Source of the DNA: an uncultured Bacilli bacterium
Lineage (GTDB): Bacteria > Bacillota_I > Bacilli_A > RF39 > UBA660
NCBI GenBank assembly: GCA_934098395.1
Contig: CAKOOM010000002.1
Span: 1-64,000 of the forward strand
Length of the DNA stretch: 64,000 nucleotides
Direction of reading: 5' to 3'
Both the position numbers and the translations under genes were made by a program. Each line of letters begins with the position of its first letter. Positions within the stretch are counted from its first letter, which is position 1. Shown in pieces: positions 17,155 to 25,951 of the stretch. A model generated the notes under the pieces. That model had not been told where the DNA came from. It made no database searches and was given only the letters and a program-made list of their open reading frames with translations.

Positions 17155-18429
17155 TTAACTCTTTTTAACATGATAGATATGATGAACGGTAACGTAGATG
17201 ATGTTAATTAAACTAGCGATAATAAAACCATTAAAACCAATAAATAATGGAAGAATAATTAGAAGAATATTTTTAATAATTGCTCCGACAAGAGTTCCAT
17301 ACATAGCAATATTTGATTTATCTATAGCTTGTAAATATGAAGTTAATGGTCCTTGAATATAATGCAGAATAAAGAATGGAGCAATTATTTTTATATAATT
17401 TATACCAAGATTGGTATTGTAGATGAAATTTAATAAGATATCAGGAATAGTCATAAAGAAGCAAGTACAGAAAATGCCAATACCAAGAGAGATATAAATA
17501 GCTTGTTTTAGTTTCTTCTTAGCATATTTATATAAACCTTTAGCATAACTACTGGAAATTACTGGTAAGAGAGAGGTAGATATAGCCATAGTAAAAAATG
17601 ATGGTAGTAATAATAGAGGATAGACATAACCGGTAATAACACCATATTCTTTAATAATATAACTAGAAGAGTATCCAGAGTGAATTAGGACATAAGTTAA
17701 TATTATAGGTTCTAAGAAATAAGAAATTGAACCAATTAATCTGCTTCCAGTAGTTGATAAGGAAATATTTAGAATGTCTTTTAATACTAAGCGGTCAGGA
17801 ACAAAATCTTTAAAGTTTATTTTTTTATTGGGAATGAATAAAATTAGACAAATGATAGATGTGAATTCACTAATTGTGTTTATTAGTACAACACCAGTTA
17901 CGGCGATATTAGTACCATATTTTAATAGATTAGGAATCATAAAAATAATGAATAATAATCTTACAGTTTGTTCGATAATATTAGATACGACATAAGGAAA
18001 CATATTTTCTTTGCCATAAAAATATCCTTTTAGAATACTGGAGATACAGATAAAGGGGAGGGTAAAACTAATAGCTATAATGGGATAATATGCATCTTTG
18101 GTATTTAGTAAATGATTGGCTATAAATGGGGCAAAGATAATTAGCAAGATCATTAAGAGAAAGTTATATATTAAACTTATGGGAATGATTGATAAAATGG
18201 TATGTTTACTGTTACCTTGAGTTGCTGTTACTTTACTAATTGAAGTAGATAAAGACATTGTACAAAGAGTGATGAATAAGTTAAATGTAGGTAATACTAA
18301 CATATATAGACCGATACCTTCATCTTTAATACTTCTTGTTAAAAATATTTTTAAAATCATGGCTAGAGCTTTAGTAACGGCACCACCAATAATTAAGATG
18401 ATAGTTGATTTTATAAATTTATTTTTCAT
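17155..18429 (-). CDS. MOP-superfamily lipid-linked glycan flippase (SpoVB/MurJ-like)
   Basis: 424 residues with about 12 membrane segments. The opening (STIILIIGGAVTKALAMILKIFLTR) and GIGLYMLVLPTFNLF are typical of the SpoVB/polysaccharide-transport branch of MATE-like flippases. It would move a lipid-linked sugar precursor across the membrane, either lipid II or a teichoic/capsular unit. It is shorter than the usual 500 or so residues. It diverges from murC, and a second MOP-type protein lies at 22814. The exact substrate cannot be read from sequence. Confidence 0.8.
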   Translation of the reverse strand: MKNKFIKSTIILIIGGAVTKALAMILKIFLTRSIKDEGIGLYMLVLPTFNLFITLCTMSLSTSISKVTATQGNSKHTILSIIPISLIYNFLLMILLIIFAPFIANHLLNTKDAYYPIIAISFTLPFICISSILKGYFYGKENMFPYVVSNIIEQTVRLLFIIFMIPNLLKYGTNIAVTGVVLINTISEFTSIICLILFIPNKKINFKDFVPDRLVLKDILNISLSTTGSRLIGSISYFLEPIILTYVLIHSGYSSSYIIKEYGVITGYVYPLLLLPSFFTMAISTSLLPVISSSYAKGLYKYAKKKLKQAIYISLGIGIFCTCFFMTIPDILLNFIYNTNLGINYIKIIAPFFILHYIQGPLTSYLQAIDKSNIAMYGTLVGAIIKNILLIILPLFIGFNGFIIASLINIIYVTVHHIYHVKKS

Positions 18430-18500
18430 AGTTAATTATATGTTTTAGGTTCATAAATATAAATATTATGATATAATTAAGTAAAAGGAAAGTGATTTAA

Positions 18501-19805
18501 ATGTACTATTTTATTGGAATTAAGGGTGCTGGTATGAGTTCTTTGGCAGTTATTATGAAAGGACTTGGTTATAAGGTATGTGGAAGTGATTTGGAAAAAC
18601 ATTTCTTTACTGAGGAAGAGTTAATTAAGAATAATATTTCAATGTATCCATATGATGCGAATAATATAAAAAAAGATATGATAATTATAAAGGGAGCATC
18701 AATAAAGGAAAATAATGTTGAATTAATAAGAGCAAGAGAACTTGGCTTAGAGATTATCGAATACAACGAAATGGTTGGAAAATTAACTGAGGAATTTAAG
18801 ACGATATGTGTAGCAGGTTGTCATGGTAAAACGACGACGACGTCGATGATAGCTCATGTATTTGAGGGAATTAAAGGAATTAATTATTTAATCGGAGATG
18901 GTCGTGGTGCTGCCAAGAGAGAAAATGAATTCTTTGTATTGGAGAGTTGTGAATATTGTAGACATTTCTTAGCTTATCAACCATATTATGCAATAGTTTT
19001 AAATATTGAAATGGATCATGTTGATTATTTTAAAGATATGAATGATGTAATATTGGCATATTCAGAATTTGCAAATAAAGCAAGTAAAATGGTTATTGCT
19101 AATGGTGATGATAAAAATACACATTTAATGAAACTAGATAAAGAAATTATTTTCTTTGGATTAGGTCAAGAAAATGATGTTAGAGCAATAGATATTAATT
19201 ACAAGACAGATGGAATAGAATTTACGGTTTTAGTTCATGACGCTATATATGGCAAGTTTGATTTACCGATATTTGGAGAACATCAATTAATAGATGCTTT
19301 AGCGGTTATTAGTGTATGCTATCTTGAAGGACTTTCTAGTAATCAGGTTAATGAACAATTTAAAAGTTTTACTGGAGCACGAAGAAGATTTAGTGAAACA
19401 AAAGTTGGTGACAATATTATTATCGATGATTATGCACATCATCCGAGTGAAATAAAATCTACATTAAAAGCAATTAAACAAAAATATCCGAATAAAAAAA
19501 TAGTAGCTATTTTTCAACCGCATACTTTTTCTAGAACTAAGGAATTTGCTAGCGAAATAGCAGAGGTTCTATCTTTAGCTAATGCATCCTATGTAATGGA
19601 TATACATCCGGCTAGAGAGAAACAAGAAGATTTTCCAAATATTACTAAGGATACGATTATTAATGATACGAAGAATTGCTATCCAATAGGAATAAACGAC
19701 GCATATATTCTTAATGAATATGTTGATACGGTATTTATCTTTATGTCTCCGAATGATATTTCTAAGTTAGAAAATGACTTAATTAAACTTAAAAGTAATA
19801 AATAG
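18501..19805 (+). CDS. murC: UDP-N-acetylmuramate--L-alanine ligase
   Basis: 434 residues. It adds L-alanine to UDP-MurNAc in the cytoplasmic stage of peptidoglycan synthesis. Rossmann-like domain 1 opens FIGIKGAGMSSLA; the ATP-binding domain has GCHGKTTTT (106-114); the C-terminal domain has DDYAHHPSEI and FQPHTFSRT, all Mur ligase hallmarks. SD AAAGGAAAGTGAT and a -10 TATAAT near 18473 precede it. Length is a little below the usual 440-460 residues. It diverges from the flippase gene. Confidence 0.95.
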   Translation: MYYFIGIKGAGMSSLAVIMKGLGYKVCGSDLEKHFFTEEELIKNNISMYPYDANNIKKDMIIIKGASIKENNVELIRARELGLEIIEYNEMVGKLTEEFKTICVAGCHGKTTTTSMIAHVFEGIKGINYLIGDGRGAAKRENEFFVLESCEYCRHFLAYQPYYAIVLNIEMDHVDYFKDMNDVILAYSEFANKASKMVIANGDDKNTHLMKLDKEIIFFGLGQENDVRAIDINYKTDGIEFTVLVHDAIYGKFDLPIFGEHQLIDALAVISVCYLEGLSSNQVNEQFKSFTGARRRFSETKVGDNIIIDDYAHHPSEIKSTLKAIKQKYPNKKIVAIFQPHTFSRTKEFASEIAEVLSLANASYVMDIHPAREKQEDFPNITKDTIINDTKNCYPIGINDAYILNEYVDTVFIFMSPNDISKLENDLIKLKSNK

Positions 19806-19833
19806 TTAACTATTAATTTAGTTTAAAAAAATA

Positions 19834-19873
19834 AAAAGAATTTTCTTTTAAAAAAAGTAAAATTCTTTTTTTA
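19834..19873 (+). terminator. Terminator after murC
   Basis: AAGAATTTT / AAAATTCTT stem around an A/T-rich loop followed by T7. Confidence 0.75.
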
Positions 19874-19905
19874 TATTTAATATAACTAGTGAGGAGGTGA
19901 TAAGG

Positions 19906-21981
19906 GTGAGAAAAAAATGTATCGTTTTACAAGATGGTTTCAAGGAATGCGGTAGTGCTTGCTTATTATCGATAATAAGATACTATGGAGGAAATGTTTC
20001 AATGGAGAGAATACTGGAATTAACAAAGACTGGTAAAGATGGAACTAACTTTCATAATATGTCACTAGCAGGATTGGAATTAGGAATGATGTCTAAAGGT
20101 TATTTTATTGATAACATAAATGATTTAGATAATATTGAAAAACCATTTATTAGTCAAATAGTTATTAATAATTATCATCATTTTGTAGTAGTTTATAAAA
20201 TTAATGGTGAAAAGATAACTATAATGGATCCAGCTAAAGGAATGGAGAATATTAGTATTTCTGAATTTTTAAAGATATTCACAGGATATATATTGATAAT
20301 GGAACCAACAAAGAAATTACCAATATATAATGATAATAATTATTTATTGAATACAATTAAAGAAATAATTATTTGTAATAAGAAGATAATTATAAATTTG
20401 ATTCTTCTGACACTTATTACAACAATATTTATGTGTTTATATAGTTATCATTTTAAAATAATTATAGATAAAGTAATTGATACGAATAAGCTTAATTTAT
20501 TAATTGTAGTTATTATCTTTGCCTTTGTCGAGGTTATAAAATTGGTAAGTGAGTTTTTAAGAAATAATCTCTTATTATATTTAGAACAAAAAATAGATTT
20601 ATCCATTATAACTAATACAATTAATAAAATAATTTCACTTCCTTATAGTTATTACAAAAATAGGACAACTGGTGAGATAATAACACGAGTGAATGATTTG
20701 TTTTATGTTAAAAACGCCATATCTAAAATAATTGTTAATATATTTTTAGATATTATCTTAGTGATAAGTGCCTTCATCATTTTGTTTAGTATTAATAAAA
20801 CAATGACAGTGTATTTAATTTTTGTGGTAATTATTTATTTAATTTTATTTAGAGTGTTTAAAAATAGTATTAAACAAATGACTAATAAGATTCAAGAAGA
20901 TAGTGCAACAGTTAATTCTTCTTTAGTTGAAACGATAAGTGGGTATGATACAGTTAAGGGTTTGAATTTAGAGAATGCTTTTAAAAATAAAATTAATAAA
21001 CAATATTTAAATATGATAAACGATAATTTGATTATGTCTAGAATAAATAATTATCAAGAGTTTTTGAGAGATTTGTTTGAAGGAATAATTGTTTTGTTGG
21101 TTATGTATTTAGGTGCAACTTATATAATGGATAAATCGTTAACGATTGGTAGCTTAATTACTTATAATTCTATAATCTATTATTTTCTTAATCCGATAAG
21201 AAATACTGTTGATTTTTATAAAGAATTATTCTATGTTAAGAACAGTATTAAAAGAATAAATAATATATTAAATTTAAAATACGAAAGTCAGATGAAAAAA
21301 ACGGGATTAGTGGTTAATGGTAAGATAGAGTTTAGAAATTTATCTTTTAGTTATAATGGGGTAAGAAATATTATTGATAATTTTTCTTTGAAGATAGATG
21401 ATAAATCAAAAGTATTAATTTTAGGAGATTCCGGAGTAGGTAAATCTACTTTGTTAAAGCTAGTATATAAATACTACGAAACTCCCAGGGGAATGGTTTA
21501 TATTAATGATAAAGATATTCAGGACTTTGAATTAGGTGATATTAGAAGTAATATTACTTATGTCTCACAAAATGAAATATTGTATACGGATACGATTAAA
21601 AATAATATTATCTTGAATAGAGATATAAGTGAAGAAGAGTACTTGAAAGTGTCTAGGTTGGTCTATGTTGAAGATATTATTTTAAAGAATAAGTTATCAT
21701 ACGATTATATGCTAGAAGAAAATGGAGCTAATATTTCTGGAGGACAAAGGCAAAGAATTATTTTGGCAAGAGCTTTATTGAAGAAGGGGAAAGTCATTTT
21801 AATAGATGAAGGGTTAAATGAAGTAGATCCGAAGCTTGAGAAAAAAATCTTGAAAAATATTTTTAGAGAATACGAAGATAGGACATTTATTATTATTTCT
21901 CATAGAAAAGATAACATTGAGATGTATGATAAGGTTATAAATGTTAGTGATAATGAAGGCAAGGAAGTGGCTCATGAATGA
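19906..21981 (+). CDS. C39-peptidase ABC exporter for double-glycine bacteriocins
   Basis: 691 residues. The N-terminal C39 cysteine protease cleaves leaders after Gly-Gly: C15 in QDGFKECGSAC, H in YHHFVVV, D in MDPAKG. Six membrane segments (about 155-440) and an ATPase follow with Walker A GDSGVGKS (about 507-514), signature ISGGQRQR and LIDEGLNEVD. Start GTG 19906 is preferred because GAGGAGG (19891-19897) lies 8 nt upstream. The stop overlaps the next gene. Two double-glycine precursor genes sit downstream, so exporter and cargo are in one operon. Confidence 0.93.
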   Translation: MRKKCIVLQDGFKECGSACLLSIIRYYGGNVSMERILELTKTGKDGTNFHNMSLAGLELGMMSKGYFIDNINDLDNIEKPFISQIVINNYHHFVVVYKINGEKITIMDPAKGMENISISEFLKIFTGYILIMEPTKKLPIYNDNNYLLNTIKEIIICNKKIIINLILLTLITTIFMCLYSYHFKIIIDKVIDTNKLNLLIVVIIFAFVEVIKLVSEFLRNNLLLYLEQKIDLSIITNTINKIISLPYSYYKNRTTGEIITRVNDLFYVKNAISKIIVNIFLDIILVISAFIILFSINKTMTVYLIFVVIIYLILFRVFKNSIKQMTNKIQEDSATVNSSLVETISGYDTVKGLNLENAFKNKINKQYLNMINDNLIMSRINNYQEFLRDLFEGIIVLLVMYLGATYIMDKSLTIGSLITYNSIIYYFLNPIRNTVDFYKELFYVKNSIKRINNILNLKYESQMKKTGLVVNGKIEFRNLSFSYNGVRNIIDNFSLKIDDKSKVLILGDSGVGKSTLLKLVYKYYETPRGMVYINDKDIQDFELGDIRSNITYVSQNEILYTDTIKNNIILNRDISEEEYLKVSRLVYVEDIILKNKLSYDYMLEENGANISGGQRQRIILARALLKKGKVILIDEGLNEVDPKLEKKILKNIFREYEDRTFIIISHRKDNIEMYDKVINVSDNEGKEVAHE

Positions 21982-22417
21982 TATATTAGAGCTTGAATGT
22001 ATACTTAAGAGGGAAAGGTATCCGAGTATATATAAGTTTGGTTGGTTAATGATAATAATTATAATATTGTTTTTATATGTTATAAATACATATAAATATC
22101 AAAGTTATTATATAACAAAGGGAATGGTTAAAGATAATTTTATTGAATTATTGGTTCCGATAAATGATCTTAAGTATGTTACTGATAACAAACAAATAAT
22201 TTTAGATGGTAAGAAATACAGGTACAATGTCAATGAGATAAGTAAGGATATATATGTAGATGATAAATATAATAATTATAAATATATTTATATTGATATT
22301 CCCGGTTTAAGTAGTGTTAATAATTATGTTTATCAAGTGAAACTTGAGAAAGAAAATAAGTCTCTTGCTAATTATTTGTTAGAGTATATAAAAGGAGGAA
22401 CAAATGGAGTTAACTGA
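21974..22417 (+). CDS. Small membrane-anchored accessory protein of the bacteriocin exporter
   Basis: 147 residues from ATG 21974, with AAGGAAG just upstream, overlapping the exporter stop by 8 nt. One membrane segment (about 22-42) follows a short cytoplasmic N terminus; the rest (about 105 residues) is a beta-rich external domain. Position and topology match the HlyD/ComB-type accessory protein that usually accompanies C39 exporters, but it lacks the long coiled coil and is less than half their usual length. It could instead be the immunity protein. Its last codons overlap the first precursor gene. Confidence 0.6.
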   Translation: MNDILELECILKRERYPSIYKFGWLMIIIIILFLYVINTYKYQSYYITKGMVKDNFIELLVPINDLKYVTDNKQIILDGKKYRYNVNEISKDIYVDDKYNNYKYIYIDIPGLSSVNNYVYQVKLEKENKSLANYLLEYIKGGTNGVN

Positions 22418-22541
22418 AAAACAAATGTCTAACGTAGATGGAGGAGTTAGTTTTGGATTAATTGCAGGATTTGCTGCAGCACTAACTTTTCTTGTCGGAG
22501 TAATTAGCGGATATACAAATCCGACACGTTGTAATAATTAA
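22404..22541 (+). CDS. Double-glycine bacteriocin precursor, peptide 1
   Basis: 45 residues, ATG 22404 with SD AAAGGAGG (22391-22398). Leader MELTEKQMSNVDGG ends in the double-glycine site cut by C39 exporters. The 31-residue core VSFGLIAGFAAALTFL... is hydrophobic with small residues and GxxxG-like spacing (GLIAG, GVISG), and ends in a polar tail with one Cys (NPTRCNN). This matches class II bacteriocins. It starts inside the end of the accessory gene and is followed 18 nt later by a second precursor, indicating a two-peptide (class IIb) bacteriocin. Confidence 0.85.
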   Translation: MELTEKQMSNVDGGVSFGLIAGFAAALTFLVGVISGYTNPTRCNN

Positions 22542-22559
22542 TGAATAGGAGGAATAAAT

Positions 22560-22724
22560 TTGGAACTTAATAAAAAAGAGATGGAAGTAGTTACTGGTGG
22601 AGCTTTTTCATATTCGATGATTAATGCTTTTAGTAAAGCAATTAATATTATTTATGAACTTGGAAAGCAGACTGGTAGTAGCATTAGAAGACTTATTCAC
22701 GGAAAGTACTGTCCAATTAATTAA
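22560..22724 (+). CDS. Double-glycine bacteriocin precursor, peptide 2
   Basis: 54 residues starting at TTG 22560, 7 nt after AGGAGG (22547-22552). Leader MELNKKEMEVVTGG is closely related to that of peptide 1 and ends in Gly-Gly. The 40-residue core AFSYSMINAFSKAINIIYEL... is an amphipathic helix followed by a basic tail (RRLIHGKYCPIN), with one Cys. One hydrophobic and one cationic amphipathic partner of similar size is the usual class IIb arrangement. A terminator follows directly. No separate immunity gene is obvious. Confidence 0.83.
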   Translation: MELNKKEMEVVTGGAFSYSMINAFSKAINIIYELGKQTGSSIRRLIHGKYCPIN

Positions 22725-22727
22725 CAT

Positions 22728-22749
22728 AAGGCCTTAGGGCCTTCTTTTT
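22728..22749 (+). terminator. Terminator of the bacteriocin operon
   Basis: AAGGCC (22728-22733) / GGCCTT (22738-22743) stem with a 4-nt loop, then C and T5. Confidence 0.85.
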
Positions 22750-22813
22750 CTTTCCATATATTTACAAAATGTTATCTTTTTGGTAAAATTAATGTAGTAA
22801 GTGAGGGTATAAT

Positions 22814-24244
22814 ATGAGAGAGAAAAACATTAGTATTAAAACATATCAAGTATTATTGTTAATACCACTTTATTATATTATTGGTAATAAGAATATTTTT
22901 CTTTATGCCTTAACATTATGTTTATATAATATTTTTGTATCTTGTTTTACTCATATTAGTATTAAAGATACACTTGCTAAGATTAATAATAAGAATGAAA
23001 GAAAGAAATTTTTTAAGATATTTGGTTTAGTAAATGTAGTAATTCAATTATTAATTTTAATACTAAGTATAATAGTGGGAGATATAACTTCGGCAGTGTT
23101 AAAAATAGATGATGTATTTTTCCCTTTTCTCTTTATGGGACTTAGTGTATTTACAGAATTACTTCTTAATTATTTATTAGATTATTTAGATGCGATTAAT
23201 TATAAAAAAATATCTTTAACATTTTTTAAAATGTATTATTATATTGAGGGAGTTTTGTTAATTATTATTAGTTTACTTTTATTTAGGTGTTTTAAAATTA
23301 ATGATAATTTAGATATCGGTTTAATGTATTTATCAAAAATAATAAGTATAGCAATAATATTTGTCCTTAGTTATTTTTTGATTCTTAATAAAAAGAGTAG
23401 TAAAATGATGCCTACTAGTAAAAGTAATTTAAATATCCATAAAGAAATAAAAAAAATCTTGACAAATAATAATTACATAAGTATCATTAATATAGTTGAA
23501 AAAAGTTATTATTATTTATCAATAATAATATTATATTTTGTTTTAAGTACAAGATATAATTATGCAACAGATAAAGTTTCTAAAATAATTATTTTTGTAT
23601 ATTTTTATGGGTTGTATATAATTAAATATTTAGTTGATATAGTATTATATTTAGTTAATAAGATTTGTAATAAACGAGATTGCTTTGAACGTTTATATTA
23701 CACTTTTAAAATGTTTTTACCACTATCAATTATTTTAGGTATTATTTCACCACTTGTATGCAAGGTATTATTTAATAGTCCTGATATGGCGATATATTTA
23801 GTAATGCTTAATTTCTTAGGTTTAAATTTAGCACTTTGTCAGGTTATAATTAATAGTAATAATAATAAAAAAATATTATATATTAGTTTGTTATTATCAT
23901 TGTTTTTTAAAATATTACTTAGTATTCCTTTAATAAATGCTTTTTATAGAATGGGATATAATCTAGTATATGGTGATATAGTTAGTAGTATTATAGGTTT
24001 TATAATTATAATAGTAATTAATTATGTATATTTGAATTATAAAAATAAGAAACCGGTTAATTATTTAATGAAAATAATGGATATAATATATGATAATATT
24101 ATTTTATGTATTATTTTGATAATACTTGAATTTATCGTTCCGATAGATACGAATAATTATTTTAAATCTGTGGGATTAATGATTTTGTATTTGATAGTAA
24201 GTATAATGTTTATTAAGATAAAAAATGAGAAAAGAGGAAAGTAA
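22814..24244 (+). CDS. MOP-superfamily membrane transporter (polysaccharide flippase-like)
   Basis: 476 residues with about 12-14 membrane segments arranged like MATE/MurJ/RfbX flippases. The sequence is very hydrophobic and poorly conserved in motif, so the family call rests on topology and size. It starts 89 nt after the bacteriocin terminator with GAGGG upstream, so it is a separate transcript. A role in bacteriocin immunity is possible by position but unsupported. Its stop overlaps the pyrophosphatase start by one base (TAATG), so the two are coupled. Confidence 0.6.
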   Translation: MREKNISIKTYQVLLLIPLYYIIGNKNIFLYALTLCLYNIFVSCFTHISIKDTLAKINNKNERKKFFKIFGLVNVVIQLLILILSIIVGDITSAVLKIDDVFFPFLFMGLSVFTELLLNYLLDYLDAINYKKISLTFFKMYYYIEGVLLIIISLLLFRCFKINDNLDIGLMYLSKIISIAIIFVLSYFLILNKKSSKMMPTSKSNLNIHKEIKKILTNNNYISIINIVEKSYYYLSIIILYFVLSTRYNYATDKVSKIIIFVYFYGLYIIKYLVDIVLYLVNKICNKRDCFERLYYTFKMFLPLSIILGIISPLVCKVLFNSPDMAIYLVMLNFLGLNLALCQVIINSNNNKKILYISLLLSLFFKILLSIPLINAFYRMGYNLVYGDIVSSIIGFIIIIVINYVYLNYKNKKPVNYLMKIMDIIYDNIILCIILIILEFIVPIDTNNYFKSVGLMILYLIVSIMFIKIKNEKRGK

Positions 24245-25857
24245 TGGAGAAGGTATATGTATTTGGACATCGTAATCCTGATACGGACAGTGTAACGGCA
24301 GCAATAACATTATCAAATTTAAAAAAAGAACAAGGTATAAATGCTGTACCAGTTATTCTTAGTTCTATTTCAAGAGAAACAAGATATGCTTTGAAATATT
24401 TTAAAGTTAAAGAGCCAATGTTTTTAAATGATGTTAAATTAAAAGTAAAAGATTTAGATTATTCGAAAGGATATATGGCTACGACGGCTATTTCTATATA
24501 TGAAGCTTATAAGAAAATGGAAGACGAAGGTATTAGCAAAATACCTATTGTAGATAATAATAAGAAAATTTTAGGTATTGTAAGTATGAAGGATATTGCA
24601 TATGAATGCTTGAATGGTGATTATTCGAATATAGAAACATCTTATAATAATATTCTTACAGCGATTGATGGAGAAAAGATTTTAAAATATGATAATGAGA
24701 TTTTAGGAAGGTTGATTGTTCCCGGGTATAGATCTACGACATTTATTAATGAAGTTGAACTAAAAGAAAATGATATTTTGATTACTAGTAATAGATATAG
24801 CATTATTGAATATGCAGTTCATTCAAAAGTAAAATTAATAATTATTACTAATGGCCTTGAAATAAAAGATGAACAGTTAGAACTAGCAAAGAAAAATAAA
24901 ATAAACATCATAAGAACTAATATGAGTTCTTTAGATGCGATAAAGAAATTTAATTTTTGTAATAATGTAGGTACAATTATAAATACTAAGAAAATACATA
25001 CAGTTAATGAAAATGAAGATCTATCGACATTTATTAATGAAGCTGAGAAGGCTAAATATACATATTATCCGATTGTTAATAATGAACGTGAGTGTTTAGG
25101 TATTATTAAATTTTCTAATGTAGGATTTCAAAATAAAAAGAAGGTAATTTTAGTAGATCATAATTCTTATGAACAATCTGCAGTTGGTTTAAATGAAGCT
25201 GAAATACTAGAAATAATAGATCATCATAATATTTCTAATATAGGTACAACACATCCGATTAATTTTAGAAATATGCCAGTAGGTAGTACCAATACGATTA
25301 TTTATTTAATGTATAAAGAGAATAATGTTAAGATAACAAAAGAAATGGCAGGAATGATGCTATCGGGGATTTTGTCTGATACGTTGATTTTGAATTCTCC
25401 GACTACAACATTAATCGATAAAGATGCAGTTAATAATTTAGCAAGAATTGCTGAAGTAGATTATAAAAAGTATGGTTTTGATATGATATCATATGGTACG
25501 AGAATGGAAGGTAAAACAAAGGAAGAAGTATTATATACAGATTTTAAGAAATATCCGACAGATGAGGGTACAATTGGACTTGGACAAGTGTTGACTACCG
25601 ATATATCTGAGTATGATAATGAGAAAGATGAGTATATAGAAATGCTAAATAATATTGCTAAGAGTGGTGATTATAAATTCCTTGGATTATTTGTTACTGA
25701 TATCATTAAAGGTGGTACATATGTATATTATAATGATGGTGGTAAGGAAATATTAGAAAATGCCTTTAATACCGAAATCAGTCAAGGAAAGTATTTGCCA
25801 GGAGTATTATCTAGAAAATTACAGATATTACCAGCTATTCTTGAGATAATGAATTAA
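24244..25857 (+). CDS. ppaC: Manganese-dependent (family II) inorganic pyrophosphatase with CBS and DRTGG domains
   Basis: 537 residues. It hydrolyses pyrophosphate, with nucleotide control through CBS domains. The DHH catalytic domain is split: HRNPDTDSV at 6-14, then after an inserted regulatory region (CBS about 65-130, DRTGG-like about 145-240, CBS about 245-300) come LVDHNSYEQ, IIDHHN and LSDT. The C-terminal DHHA2 domain has GTRMEGK and the PGVLSRKLQ motif near the end. It is translationally coupled to the upstream membrane gene. The architecture matches CBS-PPases of clostridia and other gut Firmicutes. Confidence 0.93.
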   Translation: MEKVYVFGHRNPDTDSVTAAITLSNLKKEQGINAVPVILSSISRETRYALKYFKVKEPMFLNDVKLKVKDLDYSKGYMATTAISIYEAYKKMEDEGISKIPIVDNNKKILGIVSMKDIAYECLNGDYSNIETSYNNILTAIDGEKILKYDNEILGRLIVPGYRSTTFINEVELKENDILITSNRYSIIEYAVHSKVKLIIITNGLEIKDEQLELAKKNKINIIRTNMSSLDAIKKFNFCNNVGTIINTKKIHTVNENEDLSTFINEAEKAKYTYYPIVNNERECLGIIKFSNVGFQNKKKVILVDHNSYEQSAVGLNEAEILEIIDHHNISNIGTTHPINFRNMPVGSTNTIIYLMYKENNVKITKEMAGMMLSGILSDTLILNSPTTTLIDKDAVNNLARIAEVDYKKYGFDMISYGTRMEGKTKEEVLYTDFKKYPTDEGTIGLGQVLTTDISEYDNEKDEYIEMLNNIAKSGDYKFLGLFVTDIIKGGTYVYYNDGGKEILENAFNTEISQGKYLPGVLSRKLQILPAILEIMN

Positions 25858-25879
25858 ACAAGTTAATTAACTTGTTTTT
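25858..25879 (+). terminator. Terminator after ppaC
   Basis: 18-nt palindrome ACAAGTTAATTAACTTGT followed by T5. Confidence 0.75.
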
Positions 25880-25901
25880 CTTATTAATTACTAATATTTA
25901 C

Positions 25902-25930
25902 TTGAAAAAATGGATATATTTAGATATAAT
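25902..25930 (+). promoter_or_regulatory. Promoter of ackA
   Basis: -35 TTGAAA (25902-25907), 17-bp spacer, -10 TATAAT (25925-25930), start about 15 nt before the AGAGGTG ribosome binding site. Confidence 0.8.
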
Positions 25931-25951
25931 TACTAAAGAAAGAGGTGTAAA

